Under the pieces are notes generated by a model. That model was not told where the DNA came from and did no database searches. It was given only the letters and a program-made list of their open reading frames with translations. From NCBI GenBank assembly GCA_002360295.1, contig DEQI01000027.1:22377-38907 (forward strand): 16,531 nucleotides of DNA, in the 5' to 3' direction. This document shows positions 7,954-14,406 of this stretch, piece after piece. The translations under genes were made by a program, and so were the position numbers. Each line of letters begins with the position of its first letter. Position 1 is the stretch's first letter. Source of the stretch: Planococcaceae bacterium UBA3370. Its GTDB lineage: Bacteria > Bacillota > Bacilli > Bacillales_A > Planococcaceae.

Positions 7954-8664
7954 ATGAGTTTCTTAAAAAGATTATTAACCAATAAGCCTTATGTAGTCGT
8001 TGCTAATCGAATTGAAGGGAATTTAACTTTAGAAGAAGCCAAAACTTCTCTTTATCCTATTCAAGCACATAATAAAGATGAAGCTATAAGAAAGGTGAAA
8101 TCACATGAAACAGACATAGATAAAAAGTATGTTTTAACGGCTTATGACGAGGACGAATTAGCTCTATTAGGGCATATTTACCTTCAAAAACAACAATATG
8201 AAGAAGCACCGTCCCTCACATATCCAAAACAATATTTTTCTATCTTGGCTCAATCTAATCATCAATACTTCATTAGTGATAGTTATTCAAATTTATTGAA
8301 GGAGTTAGATACGCTCCCTATTGAAGAACTAAGAACATTGTTAATTAATATTTATAAACAAGCTTTTCAATGTCTAAGATCATTAGCAGATATACCAATG
8401 CGAGTTGAAGCATCTATTAACGATGTGTCATTTTATGTAGCTGCTAGTTGGCATTTTACGAACGCTCTACATAAAGTACCAGCTGTGTTATTCGACCAGA
8501 AAACTGAATCATTTGAAAAAAAACTGATGGTTCGGTATATTAGCGAATTTTTCGTTTTTATAAAGTCGTTCAACGAAACTGTTAATACTCATATGGACGG
8601 GAAGTATAACCTCTATCATTATCTAGATTGCGAAATCTATCAGAAGTATTTAGATTTACTATAA
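7954..8664 (+). CDS. Hypothetical protein, 236 aa
   Basis: I do not recognise this protein. It has an excellent ribosome binding site (AGGAGGGGG, 7940-7948) and no signal peptide or membrane segment. The first 85 residues look like a small mixed alpha/beta domain (PYVVVANRIEG ... HNKDEAIRKVKSHE ... KYVLTAYDEDELALLG). The rest appears mostly helical, with aromatic-rich segments (YHYLDCEIYQKYLDLL at the end). An inverted repeat, TATTTGA (about 7893-7899) and TCAAATA (about 7935-7941), brackets the intergenic space and overlaps the ribosome binding site, which could modulate translation. Confidence 0.7.
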   Translation: MSFLKRLLTNKPYVVVANRIEGNLTLEEAKTSLYPIQAHNKDEAIRKVKSHETDIDKKYVLTAYDEDELALLGHIYLQKQQYEEAPSLTYPKQYFSILAQSNHQYFISDSYSNLLKELDTLPIEELRTLLINIYKQAFQCLRSLADIPMRVEASINDVSFYVAASWHFTNALHKVPAVLFDQKTESFEKKLMVRYISEFFVFIKSFNETVNTHMDGKYNLYHYLDCEIYQKYLDLL

Positions 8665-8736
8665 ATGTCTTAACGATTGCTTTGCAATATGATACTTAAA
8701 TACCAGTTCGGCTTAAGGAAGGGTTGTGCAAACAAA

Positions 8737-9843
8737 ATGAAAACAATGGAAATGTCAAAGCAAGTTAATTTAGGCACACCCTTCGAAAAATCACTAATTT
8801 TTATTCTACATGAACTACATATGCGAACTAGCAGGTTTAATGACAGGATTCAAATAAGTGAATTTGAAAAAAGTGTACTAGACCGCGCTAAATTGGAACG
8901 TAAAAGACGTAACTTAACTCTTGCAGATGCTTTAGAAGAGGGTGTGGCCATTTATAAGAGGCAAGCACACTCTATTGATCAACTTATTGAGGAACTGGAT
9001 AAACGTGATTGGATAGATATTGGGAAAGAATTTGACCAAGAAATGATGTGTCTTACATCTAAAGGAAAAGATTACATCTTATCAGTGTATACAGATAACT
9101 ATTCCAAAGAGTATTTGCTTTACAAAGAGCAAGTGCAGCAAACATTTATTGATATTAATGAGCCTCCATATGAAGACGATTTAATTGCTCGCTTTTTCTA
9201 TTTTGATAAATCATTTGAAAAACAAAAGAAACGGATACTTCATGATAGTGAGGAGCGTTTAAGTCGGCACTTACAAGAAAGCCATGTGCACAATTTAAAT
9301 CTATTAAACTACCCATCTAATGAAGAACAATTAATACTCCATCTAGTACCCAAGTTCTTTTTATCCTGGGAAGATGCGGAGGAAGAAGTTGAACTCGAAA
9401 TAGATGGAATCCCCTTATTACAGCAAGAGGCTATCGAAATGGGACGACCATATCCAAACAAACGGTATGCGGTACCTTATATAAAGGTGGAAAAGGAAAA
9501 AATCTACGGACTGTATATCCCATTAAAAAAAGATGCAATCCAAGTACCTCAAAAAATCACTTTGCGATGGAAAATTGGTGATTACAAGATAGTCGTTCAT
9601 TGCTTAACCATAAAATTTAATCAGCAAATAGGACATTTTTTCTCTACTCACCAATCGTTATGGAGAAGCACTAGTATACCAGCGTTAGACCTGATTACTA
9701 CTGATATTATGAGTTTCTATGATGGGGGCTTCATATATCAAAATCGTAAGTTCTCTATATCGGAAGAAGATGATATAACGAATTTTGATGAAGAAGTAGA
9801 ATTAACATCTATGCCATTACATTTACATTACAATAACTTGTAA
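8737..9843 (+). CDS. Hypothetical protein with winged-helix-like N-terminus, 368 aa
   Basis: I do not recognise a family. Residues about 80-120 resemble the second half of a winged helix (IDQLIEELDKRDWIDI ... MCLTSKGKDYI). The C-terminal half is beta-rich with alternating hydrophobics (VELEIDGIPLL, ITLRWKIGDYKIVVHCL). There is no membrane segment. Three in-frame ATGs lie close together (8737, 8746, 8752). I chose the first; its best Shine-Dalgarno, AAGGAAGGG (8715-8723), is 13 nt away, a long spacing, so the true start may be one of the later ATGs. A helix-turn-helix plus a ligand-like domain would suit a regulator, but that is a guess. Confidence 0.65.
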   Translation: MKTMEMSKQVNLGTPFEKSLIFILHELHMRTSRFNDRIQISEFEKSVLDRAKLERKRRNLTLADALEEGVAIYKRQAHSIDQLIEELDKRDWIDIGKEFDQEMMCLTSKGKDYILSVYTDNYSKEYLLYKEQVQQTFIDINEPPYEDDLIARFFYFDKSFEKQKKRILHDSEERLSRHLQESHVHNLNLLNYPSNEEQLILHLVPKFFLSWEDAEEEVELEIDGIPLLQQEAIEMGRPYPNKRYAVPYIKVEKEKIYGLYIPLKKDAIQVPQKITLRWKIGDYKIVVHCLTIKFNQQIGHFFSTHQSLWRSTSIPALDLITTDIMSFYDGGFIYQNRKFSISEEDDITNFDEEVELTSMPLHLHYNNL

Positions 9844-9910
9844 GCTTTTCAGTAACCTTTTTAAACTCGTAGGACCTTATTAAAACACACTTATGAAGGG
9901 GCGTTTAGAA

Positions 9911-10402
9911 ATGAATACTAGGGAACAATTCTTAAACTTTCAACTTAAATTAATTGGCCAAATGTTAGGCTATGTATTTAAAGGTGTAACTCTCCATGAA
10001 AAAGAGGCATTTTACGATCAGCATAAGCAGCAACTACAAGAAGCTACTAATACTATGTTTACGGAAATGCATGCTGCACGTACTGCAACAGTTATTCTCT
10101 TTGGAGATGGTAAAACCGAATCGGATTGGGTGGTAGCTGAATCAAAGGAACAGGCATTTGAATATTACCAGAAGGTTGCTATGATGACAGACGTTGATAT
10201 AGAGCGTACAGAATACAAAGTATTGGATACTACGACTGATTTTATGTTATACGCCATTGATGAAATTCCACTTGTGGAACAGAAAATATTCAAAGAATCT
10301 GAGCACTATAAAGGCCATTTAGAAGTACCATTCGTATATGCAATAAGTTATGCACTACAGAATGGCATGAAATTGCCTGATATTATTCAGTCCTTTGAAT
10401 AA
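9911..10402 (+). CDS. Hypothetical protein, 163 aa
   Basis: Unrecognised. I chose the ATG at 9911 because GAAGGGG (9895-9901) sits 9 nt upstream; an in-frame ATG at 9893 would place this Shine-Dalgarno inside the gene. The protein is soluble, with a helical first 50 residues (LKLIGQMLGYVFKGVTLHEKE) and then an alpha/beta part (TATVILFGDG ... ESKEQAFEYYQKVAMM). The pattern DWVVAESKEQAFEYY resembles small domains in which a strand is followed by an E/A-rich helix, as in the protein at 7954 (HNKDEAIRKVKSHE), so the two may be distantly related in fold. Confidence 0.65.
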   Translation: MNTREQFLNFQLKLIGQMLGYVFKGVTLHEKEAFYDQHKQQLQEATNTMFTEMHAARTATVILFGDGKTESDWVVAESKEQAFEYYQKVAMMTDVDIERTEYKVLDTTTDFMLYAIDEIPLVEQKIFKESEHYKGHLEVPFVYAISYALQNGMKLPDIIQSFE

Positions 10403-10526
10403 ACGGACCTGTATAACAAACACAAGCGATTTAAAGATGTAGATACCAATTTTGTTGTAATAAATAAGGTAACATCATAAGCACCTTTTTGATTGTTACT
10501 ACAAGCTTTTAGCAAGGAGGGTAGAA

Positions 10527-10769
10527 ATGGACGCGAAAAATTGTATTAGATGTAATCATAGTTCTCATACAGATAATATGACTACCGATGCATTTGGTGA
10601 CTCTAGCGTGCAAATGTGCATTAGCTGCTTATATGAATTAAGAAATGACAACAGCCGCTTTTTACTGGTAGAGGTTCCTGATATTGAAGGTAATACTTTT
10701 GTATTTAAACAAGAGTTAGAACATTTAAAACAATACGTAGGACCCCACAATGTAATTTTATTAACGTAG
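10527..10769 (+). CDS. Small zinc-ribbon protein, 80 aa
   Basis: The ribosome binding site AAGGAGGG (10514-10521) is nearly ideal. Two cysteine pairs, C6-x2-C9 and C31-x2-C34, form a probable zinc ribbon; H11 and H14 lie between them. The C-terminal part is an alternating hydrophobic and charged domain (FLLVEVPDIEG, TFVFKQELEHLKQYV). Zinc ribbons of this size usually mediate nucleic-acid or protein contacts. No target can be named. It is one of several such proteins in this window. Confidence 0.75.
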   Translation: MDAKNCIRCNHSSHTDNMTTDAFGDSSVQMCISCLYELRNDNSRFLLVEVPDIEGNTFVFKQELEHLKQYVGPHNVILLT

Positions 10770-10870
10770 CAATACTTTTGGATTTGTTCATTATACCTGC
10801 GAACAATGTCACGCAGTATTAAAAGTTAGCTATGAGTTTTACCCTTATATAAAAACTTCCCATAAAGTAG

Positions 10871-10904
10871 AAAAAGATGTAAGTGATTGGACTTACATCT
10901 TTTT
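10871..10904 (+). terminator. Intrinsic terminator
   Basis: AAAAAGATGTAAG (10871-10883) and CTTACATCTTTTT (10892-10904) form a perfect 13-bp stem around an 8-nt loop. A and T tracts on both sides mean it could work in either direction. It ends transcripts from the zinc-ribbon gene at 10527. Confidence 0.8.
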
Positions 10905-10956
10905 GCAGAACGAGAAAATATTCCTCTTTAAAGGTAAAAGGATATTTGAAATTTCT

Positions 10957-10984
10957 TTTACAAATCCTGTTATTATGGTAAAAT
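10957..10984 (+). promoter_or_regulatory. Candidate SigA-type promoter
   Basis: TTTACA (10957-10962), a 16-nt spacer and TAAAAT (10979-10984). It lies after a terminator and before the hairpin leader at 11047 and the gene at 11158, so it plausibly starts that transcript near 10991. Confidence 0.45.
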
Positions 10985-11046
10985 ACATTGTATATTACTT
11001 ATTTTTTTGTTGTCCTAACTATACAGTAAGGGCCATTACATTCTAG

Positions 11047-11124
11047 AACGCTTATTTACAGCGATTGATAAAAAGGCATCTCTATGTCCTTTTCAACTCG
11101 ATCTTTGTAAATAGGCGTTTTTTT
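11047..11124 (+). promoter_or_regulatory. Long hairpin leader with T-tract, candidate attenuator
   Basis: AACGCTTATTTACA (11047-11060) pairs with TGTAAATAGGCGTT (11106-11119) with one G-T pair, and TTTTTT follows. Inside, CGATTGA pairs with TCAACTCG (one bulge) and AAAAGG with CCTTTT, making a stacked structure of about 73 nt. It lies between the candidate promoter and the gene at 11158, as expected for an attenuator. The tips of the arms (AACGCTTATTTA and AGGCGT) match the core of the two nested repeats at 3387 and 4652. It could also simply be a terminator for upstream transcription. Confidence 0.6.
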
Positions 11125-11157
11125 GTTGCCTATATTAATTATGAAGGGAGAGAGAAT

Positions 11158-11595
11158 ATGAAAATCCAAATGATTTGGTCCACAACTCGTAGTAAACAAT
11201 CATTGGATTTAGATTCACTAACTAGAATATCGAAAGAGCGTGTAAGAGTGTCTAGCGCACCAAATTTAACGCTTATTTACTTCGATGGGGAAATTGATTC
11301 ATTTGACGGTATAAAGCCGTTATATGCTCAATTTCATATGTTAGGGCTTATATGCCGCAGTATTAAATTATTTACGCGCGGTAAATTACCAAAGCTAGAG
11401 GATTGTGGGTTTACACATAATGGTATCTTCTATGTCTTTGCAAAAAGTGATATACCTATCCAAGCGGTACCATATGGACCTGATGAATGGTGTATGTTAA
11501 TCGAGCGACGAACTGGAAACGGTGTGCCTTTGCGAATGCTAAGCTCTATACCTTACTTCCAAGCAATCCCTCAACAATTAGAGTTATTAGGCTAA
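11158..11595 (+). CDS. Hypothetical protein, 145 aa
   Basis: Unrecognised. The ATG at 11158 follows GAAGGGAGAGAG (11143-11154). The frame is open further upstream to 11065, but that part overlaps the hairpin leader and lacks a ribosome binding site. The protein is soluble, with mixed alpha/beta character (NLTLIYFDGEIDSF, YAQFHMLGLICRSIKLF, YGPDEWCMLIERR). It has its own candidate promoter and a hairpin leader, so it is likely separately regulated, possibly together with the following small gene. Confidence 0.7.
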   Translation: MKIQMIWSTTRSKQSLDLDSLTRISKERVRVSSAPNLTLIYFDGEIDSFDGIKPLYAQFHMLGLICRSIKLFTRGKLPKLEDCGFTHNGIFYVFAKSDIPIQAVPYGPDEWCMLIERRTGNGVPLRMLSSIPYFQAIPQQLELLG

Positions 11596-11643
11596 GAACT
11601 TTCAAAATTTTAAATGAAAAAGAACCTGTAGGAGGAATTTAAA

Positions 11644-11931
11644 ATGGCAAATGCAGTTCAAGTAGAAAAAGAGGATATTAAACGATTTGAGGATTGGCAA
11701 TCAGGATCATTTTATCAGTTCTTACAAGTGGGAGATAAGGTAGATGAGGAGTTCAAAAACTATTTCATTAACACTTTACCACCTGCTTGCAATCGAACAA
11801 CACTGATTCAATTCGGAGAACCGTATTCTCATGCAGATGGATTAGCTATATTTGCAACTTTATCTAAAATCGACGGTCAATGGACGTATGTAGGAAATTG
11901 TTTCTACGGTGAGTCTATTAATCGTGAATAA
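11644..11931 (+). CDS. Hypothetical protein, 95 aa
   Basis: The ribosome binding site TAGGAGGAATTT is the same as that of the nuclease gene at 12002. The protein is acidic and aromatic-rich, without a membrane segment or cysteine pair, and I recognise no family. It lies 48 nt after the gene at 11158 and is closed by a terminator at 11955-11981, so these two genes probably form one transcription unit. Confidence 0.7.
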   Translation: MANAVQVEKEDIKRFEDWQSGSFYQFLQVGDKVDEEFKNYFINTLPPACNRTTLIQFGEPYSHADGLAIFATLSKIDGQWTYVGNCFYGESINRE

Positions 11932-11954
11932 TTAATTAAAAAAATGAAAGAAAG

Positions 11955-11981
11955 CGCAGCAGTGAACTGTTGCGTTTTCTT
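11955..11981 (+). terminator. Intrinsic terminator
   Basis: CGCAGCAG (11955-11962) pairs with CTGTTGCG (11967-11974), including one G-T pair, around a TGAA tetraloop, and TTTTCTT follows. Confidence 0.7.
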
Positions 11982-12001
11982 ATTATTTAGGAGGAATTTT
12001 A

Positions 12002-12616
12002 ATGAATTACAATGTAAATGTACCGGTGATTGTTGATGAAATGAATGTTATGCACCAGCTGCATCGTGTTCAAGTTCATGGTGTGCCATGGAAATACTTT
12101 TTTAAGGCGATTGAAAATAAAATAAAGGCTCCTGTACTAGCTCACATGTGTTGTTTTACAGGCCATCAGGATTATAGTGAAGAATTTCTAACTAAACGAC
12201 AATCATTTCTTGAAGGATTGCGGAAAGAAAATATCCAGGTGCATGAAGGATTAAGCCTATATATTACTGGCGATAGTCGAGTAGTTGAAAAAGGGGTGGA
12301 TGTATTAGCCGCGCTCACGATATATAAAGCTGCAGCACAAGGTGCTCGTGATATTATCGTTTGCTCAGCTGATAGTGATCTAATACCAGCTATACGCGAA
12401 GCACAATTACTTGGTGCTCGTGTTCATGTGATTGTTAGCGATTATGCTCCTGCGCGGGAAATTGCTTACCATGCTGATTCAATTATTTCGTTAGAAGAAG
12501 TTGTCTCACTAATTGATAACAAATTTGTTCGTTGGAAAAATGACCAAAAACCATTTATTCATACAACAAGCGAACTAAAAAATTATAAAGCATATAGAAA
12601 AGAAGTTGCTATTTAA
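12002..12616 (+). CDS. NYN-domain (PIN-like) nuclease, LabA/DUF88-type
   Basis: NYN domains are PIN-fold, metal-dependent RNases of the DUF88/LabA group. This 204-aa protein is essentially one such domain. Strand 1 carries D12 and N15 (VIVDEMN). KGVDVLAAL places D100 at the usual second acidic site. SADSDLIPAI gives D124 and D126 at the third. All expected metal-binding acids are therefore present, so it is probably active. The next strand and helix (GARVHVIVSDYAPAREIAYHAD) fit the family end; only a short basic tail follows. The start is well supported by TAGGAGG at 11989-11995. No antitoxin-like partner gene is obvious next to it. It could act in RNA turnover, defence or plasmid control; the target is unknown. 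Confidence 0.85.
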   Translation: MNYNVNVPVIVDEMNVMHQLHRVQVHGVPWKYFFKAIENKIKAPVLAHMCCFTGHQDYSEEFLTKRQSFLEGLRKENIQVHEGLSLYITGDSRVVEKGVDVLAALTIYKAAAQGARDIIVCSADSDLIPAIREAQLLGARVHVIVSDYAPAREIAYHADSIISLEEVVSLIDNKFVRWKNDQKPFIHTTSELKNYKAYRKEVAI

Positions 12617-12739
12617 GAAGGAAGAACCCTGTAAGAACAGCACTATCTTAACCATACTTCAATAGAATAGGTAGATTCTATGTAGACTATACAAGGAAGA
12701 TACAAGTTCATAGAACACTCCTATAAACGGAGGTATATT

Positions 12740-12802
12740 TTGAACAGAGAAAAGTTACATGAAGTTCATAAAGGGGGAGAACAACATGAAAAAACGTTAT
12801 AA
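12740..12802 (+). CDS. Candidate 20-codon leader ORF with TTG start
   Basis: GGAGG (12729-12733) lies 6 nt before TTG at 12740. The frame runs 20 codons to TAA at 12800 and overlaps the start of the zinc-ribbon gene at 12786 by 17 nt. The peptide is highly charged (MNREKLHEVHK...). Its translation would cover the ribosome binding site of the next gene, so it could couple or gate that gene. The evidence is only the well-spaced Shine-Dalgarno. Confidence 0.35.
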   Translation: MNREKLHEVHKGGEQHEKTL

Positions 12803-13055
12803 ATGTGACCGTTGTGAAAACGGTTTGAAGCGTGAATACTCACATATCGATAATGGTGTTTGTTGGAAATGTAATGGTTCAGGTTTTTTAAAATACAATC
12901 CTCAACCTACTGGAACATTGAAAGATGATGATTCATTACGGGAGAGAGAAATTACTGAACAATTTATCGAAGAAGAGCAGCAAGCCAGTAGAGATGCATG
13001 GATGGCTGCTAATAACCTTTTTGATGATGAAGAAGAAAACTATTATCACGGGTAA
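12786..13055 (+). CDS. Small zinc-ribbon protein, 89 aa
   Basis: The ATG at 12786 has GGGGGAG at 12773-12779. An in-frame ATG at 12759 lacks a ribosome binding site. The first 35 residues carry C7-x2-C10 and C26-x2-C29 followed by GSG, similar to the CxxCxGxG knuckles of DnaJ-type zinc centres. The C-terminal half is an acidic amphipathic helix (EQFIEEEQQASRDAWMAANNLF) ending in a D/E-rich tail. It probably binds nucleic acid or a protein through the zinc ribbon. It may be coupled to the short leader ORF at 12740. Confidence 0.75.
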   Translation: MKKRYKCDRCENGLKREYSHIDNGVCWKCNGSGFLKYNPQPTGTLKDDDSLREREITEQFIEEEQQASRDAWMAANNLFDDEEENYYHG

Positions 13056-13139
13056 TTACTCATTTATCCATTAGGATAAACAGTAAAAAAATCAAGTATA
13101 AAAATATATTAATTTGATTATAAAGGAGATTAACGCGTT

Positions 13140-13487
13140 ATGTGCAATCAATGTAAAAATATCTTTTTATGGGAAATTATCGAAACCAATTCTTCTAATG
13201 AAGCGGTTACTAATTTTAGGGAGATAAATGAAAACTACGATTTGCCTGAAAAAATCGAAATTGTCGATATTGAAATGATTGGTTATAGCTCTCATTGGGA
13301 CCATATTGAATATATAAAAGATGATTTATTTTATAAAATCAGTCATAAAGAACGACCATTAGACAAAATTTATGTGTGCACTTCTGCGTTACTAAAATCA
13401 AATAATGAATTTGTTGTTATTTGTGTAGCCGACCGAAAAAGATATGCATGTTCAAATCTAAATTTCATTCCAGGTAGACGTTTTTAA
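13140..13487 (+). CDS. Hypothetical protein, 115 aa, N-terminal CxxC
   Basis: Starts MCNQCKN, so one CxxC pair (C2, C5) is at the very N-terminus; later cysteines (near YVCTSALL, VVICVADRK and YACSNL) might complete a metal site, but the pattern is irregular. AAGGAG (13122-13127) lies 12 nt upstream, a slightly long spacing. The body is acidic in the first half and beta-like at the end. No family recognised. Confidence 0.6.
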   Translation: MCNQCKNIFLWEIIETNSSNEAVTNFREINENYDLPEKIEIVDIEMIGYSSHWDHIEYIKDDLFYKISHKERPLDKIYVCTSALLKSNNEFVVICVADRKRYACSNLNFIPGRRF

Positions 13488-13576
13488 TACTTTGGGAAAA
13501 TCAATTTAATGTCCTCGAATGCTTGAAATCAATTCGAAGAACATATCATTAATCCACTTATAAAGAATAGAAAAAA

Positions 13577-13771
13577 ATGTTAATAAGCAGGTGGATTGGA
13601 CTGGAATATGCATTATATAAAGGCGATGATTTTATAGCATTAGGTACTATGCAAGAAATAGCTAACAAACTTGGCGTTAAGCTTGCCACTTTGCAATACT
13701 ACCGAACACCAACATTTCAAAAAAGAACAATAAATGCTAAGAAACCGTTAGTATTCGTTCCTATTGACTAA
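13577..13771 (+). CDS. Small phage/plasmid-type protein (EYALYKGD family look)
   Basis: Up to 64 aa. The core EYALYKGDDFIALGTMQEIANKLGV...TLQYYRTPTFQKR resembles small proteins common on Firmicute phages and plasmids, with a strand pair (ALYKGDDFIALG) followed by a helix-turn-helix-like segment (MQEIANKLGVKLATLQYY). The ATG at 13577 has no ribosome binding site. Proteins of this type, as I recall, begin just before EYALYKGD. Here that position is CTG at 13601, which has AGGTGG (13589-13594) at a 6-nt spacing, so the true start may be CTG. A DNA-binding role is plausible from the helix pattern but not shown. Confidence 0.65.
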   Translation: MLISRWIGLEYALYKGDDFIALGTMQEIANKLGVKLATLQYYRTPTFQKRTINAKKPLVFVPID

Positions 13772-13822
13772 TGGAAAAACTATAAATTTAGTTAAAAGAT
13801 TGAAACAAGGAGGTTTTAATTT

Positions 13823-13909
13823 ATGAGAGAAGATAATTGTTCATTGTGTGGTACATCTTTAACAGTTGATGATGATCATAATTTTCTTTGTAATCAATGT
13901 GAAGATTAA
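13823..13909 (+). CDS. 28-aa zinc-ribbon microprotein
   Basis: ATG at 13823, nine nt after a perfect AAGGAGG (13807-13813). The 28 residues contain C6-x2-C9 and C23-x2-C26 with CG and NQC context, and an acidic linker (TVDDDHN). That is a minimal zinc ribbon and almost nothing else. The combination of an ideal ribosome binding site and four correctly spaced cysteines in so short a frame is unlikely by chance. Role unknown; it may bind a partner protein or nucleic acid. Confidence 0.7.
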   Translation: MREDNCSLCGTSLTVDDDHNFLCNQCED

Positions 13910-14008
13910 TCAACAAATCGTCAAAACAATTGAAACAATAGATTCAATGAAATCACTTTAGTAGCAGATTAATTACTGCACAAATTATGTTAGGAAAGGG
14001 ATCGTGTG

Positions 14009-14305
14009 ATGATGAAAAGAGAATTTAATGACGGGGATACCGCCTATTTAACAAATGGAAAAAGGATGAAAGGTTTTACTCTATCAGCAGGTAATTCCGT
14101 CAAGATAGTAAAAGGCGAAAAAATTTCAGAAAAACATGGAGGTTATCTATATACCATAGAAGTGACCAACCCTAAAACTAATAAAACTATAGTTCTTGAT
14201 GGATGGTTAACACAACATGATTTAATGTCAAAAGCTATGCACAACAAAATGATGCAACAAGAAAAATTAATTGAAGACCTCGAAGCGAAATTTCATAAAA
14301 AGTAA
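14009..14305 (+). CDS. Hypothetical protein, 98 aa
   Basis: Three potential starts are adjacent: GTG 14006, ATG 14009 and ATG 14012. AGGAAAGGG (13992-14000) gives an 8-nt spacing to 14009. The first 75 residues look like a small beta barrel (DGDTAYLTNGKRMKGFTL, GGYLYTIEVTNP, NKTIVLDGWL), reminiscent of SH3-like modules, and a short amphipathic helix follows (KLIEDLEAKF). Family not recognised. The gene ends before the bidirectional terminator at 14374. Confidence 0.7.
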   Translation: MMKREFNDGDTAYLTNGKRMKGFTLSAGNSVKIVKGEKISEKHGGYLYTIEVTNPKTNKTIVLDGWLTQHDLMSKAMHNKMMQQEKLIEDLEAKFHKK

Positions 14306-14373
14306 ATTTTGTAACTAATCATAGCGTCAATTGTAAGGAATATGAATTGAAATATATAATCAATTTAAGAGAA

Positions 14374-14402
14374 AAGGCACACGCCAATAAACCGTGTGCC
14401 TT
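14374..14402. terminator. Bidirectional intrinsic terminator
   Basis: AAGGCACACG (14374-14383) pairs with CGTGTGCCTT (14393-14402). The plus strand continues TTCTTTTT, and the minus strand continues TTTTCTCTT. It lies between convergent genes, the plus-strand gene at 14009 and the lipoprotein gene on the minus strand, and serves both. Confidence 0.85.
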
Positions 14403-14406
14403 CTTT

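Larger units (their letters stand above)
10765..11046 (+). pseudogene. Possible remnant of a zinc-ribbon gene without a start codon
   Basis: After the stop of the 10527 gene, the frame beginning at 10765 stays open to TAG at 11044. The first half reads like protein (FVHYTCEQCHAVLKVSYEF, then a charged stretch). It contains a CxxC pair but has no ATG, GTG or TTG in frame before it. An intrinsic terminator (10871-10904) and a promoter (10957-10984) lie within the same stretch. The later part is hydrophobic and probably not coding. Best read as a decayed gene start; it could also be chance. Confidence 0.3.

Noticed and set aside
10440..10495. Hairpins AAGGT/ACCTT followed by TTT, and GTAACA/TGTTAC, upstream of the gene at 10527
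   Set aside because: Stems of only 5-6 bp that exclude each other; a promoter-like TTGTTG...TCATAA in the same place is also too weak.
12662..12681. ATAGAAT/ATTCTAT inverted repeat after the NYN nuclease gene
   Set aside because: Short, AT-only stem with no T-tract; possible operator but nothing supports it.
13069..13110. Small inverted repeat TTTATCC/GGATAAA after the gene at 12786
   Set aside because: Seven-bp stem without a following T-tract on the plus strand and no gene on the minus strand; not supported as a terminator.
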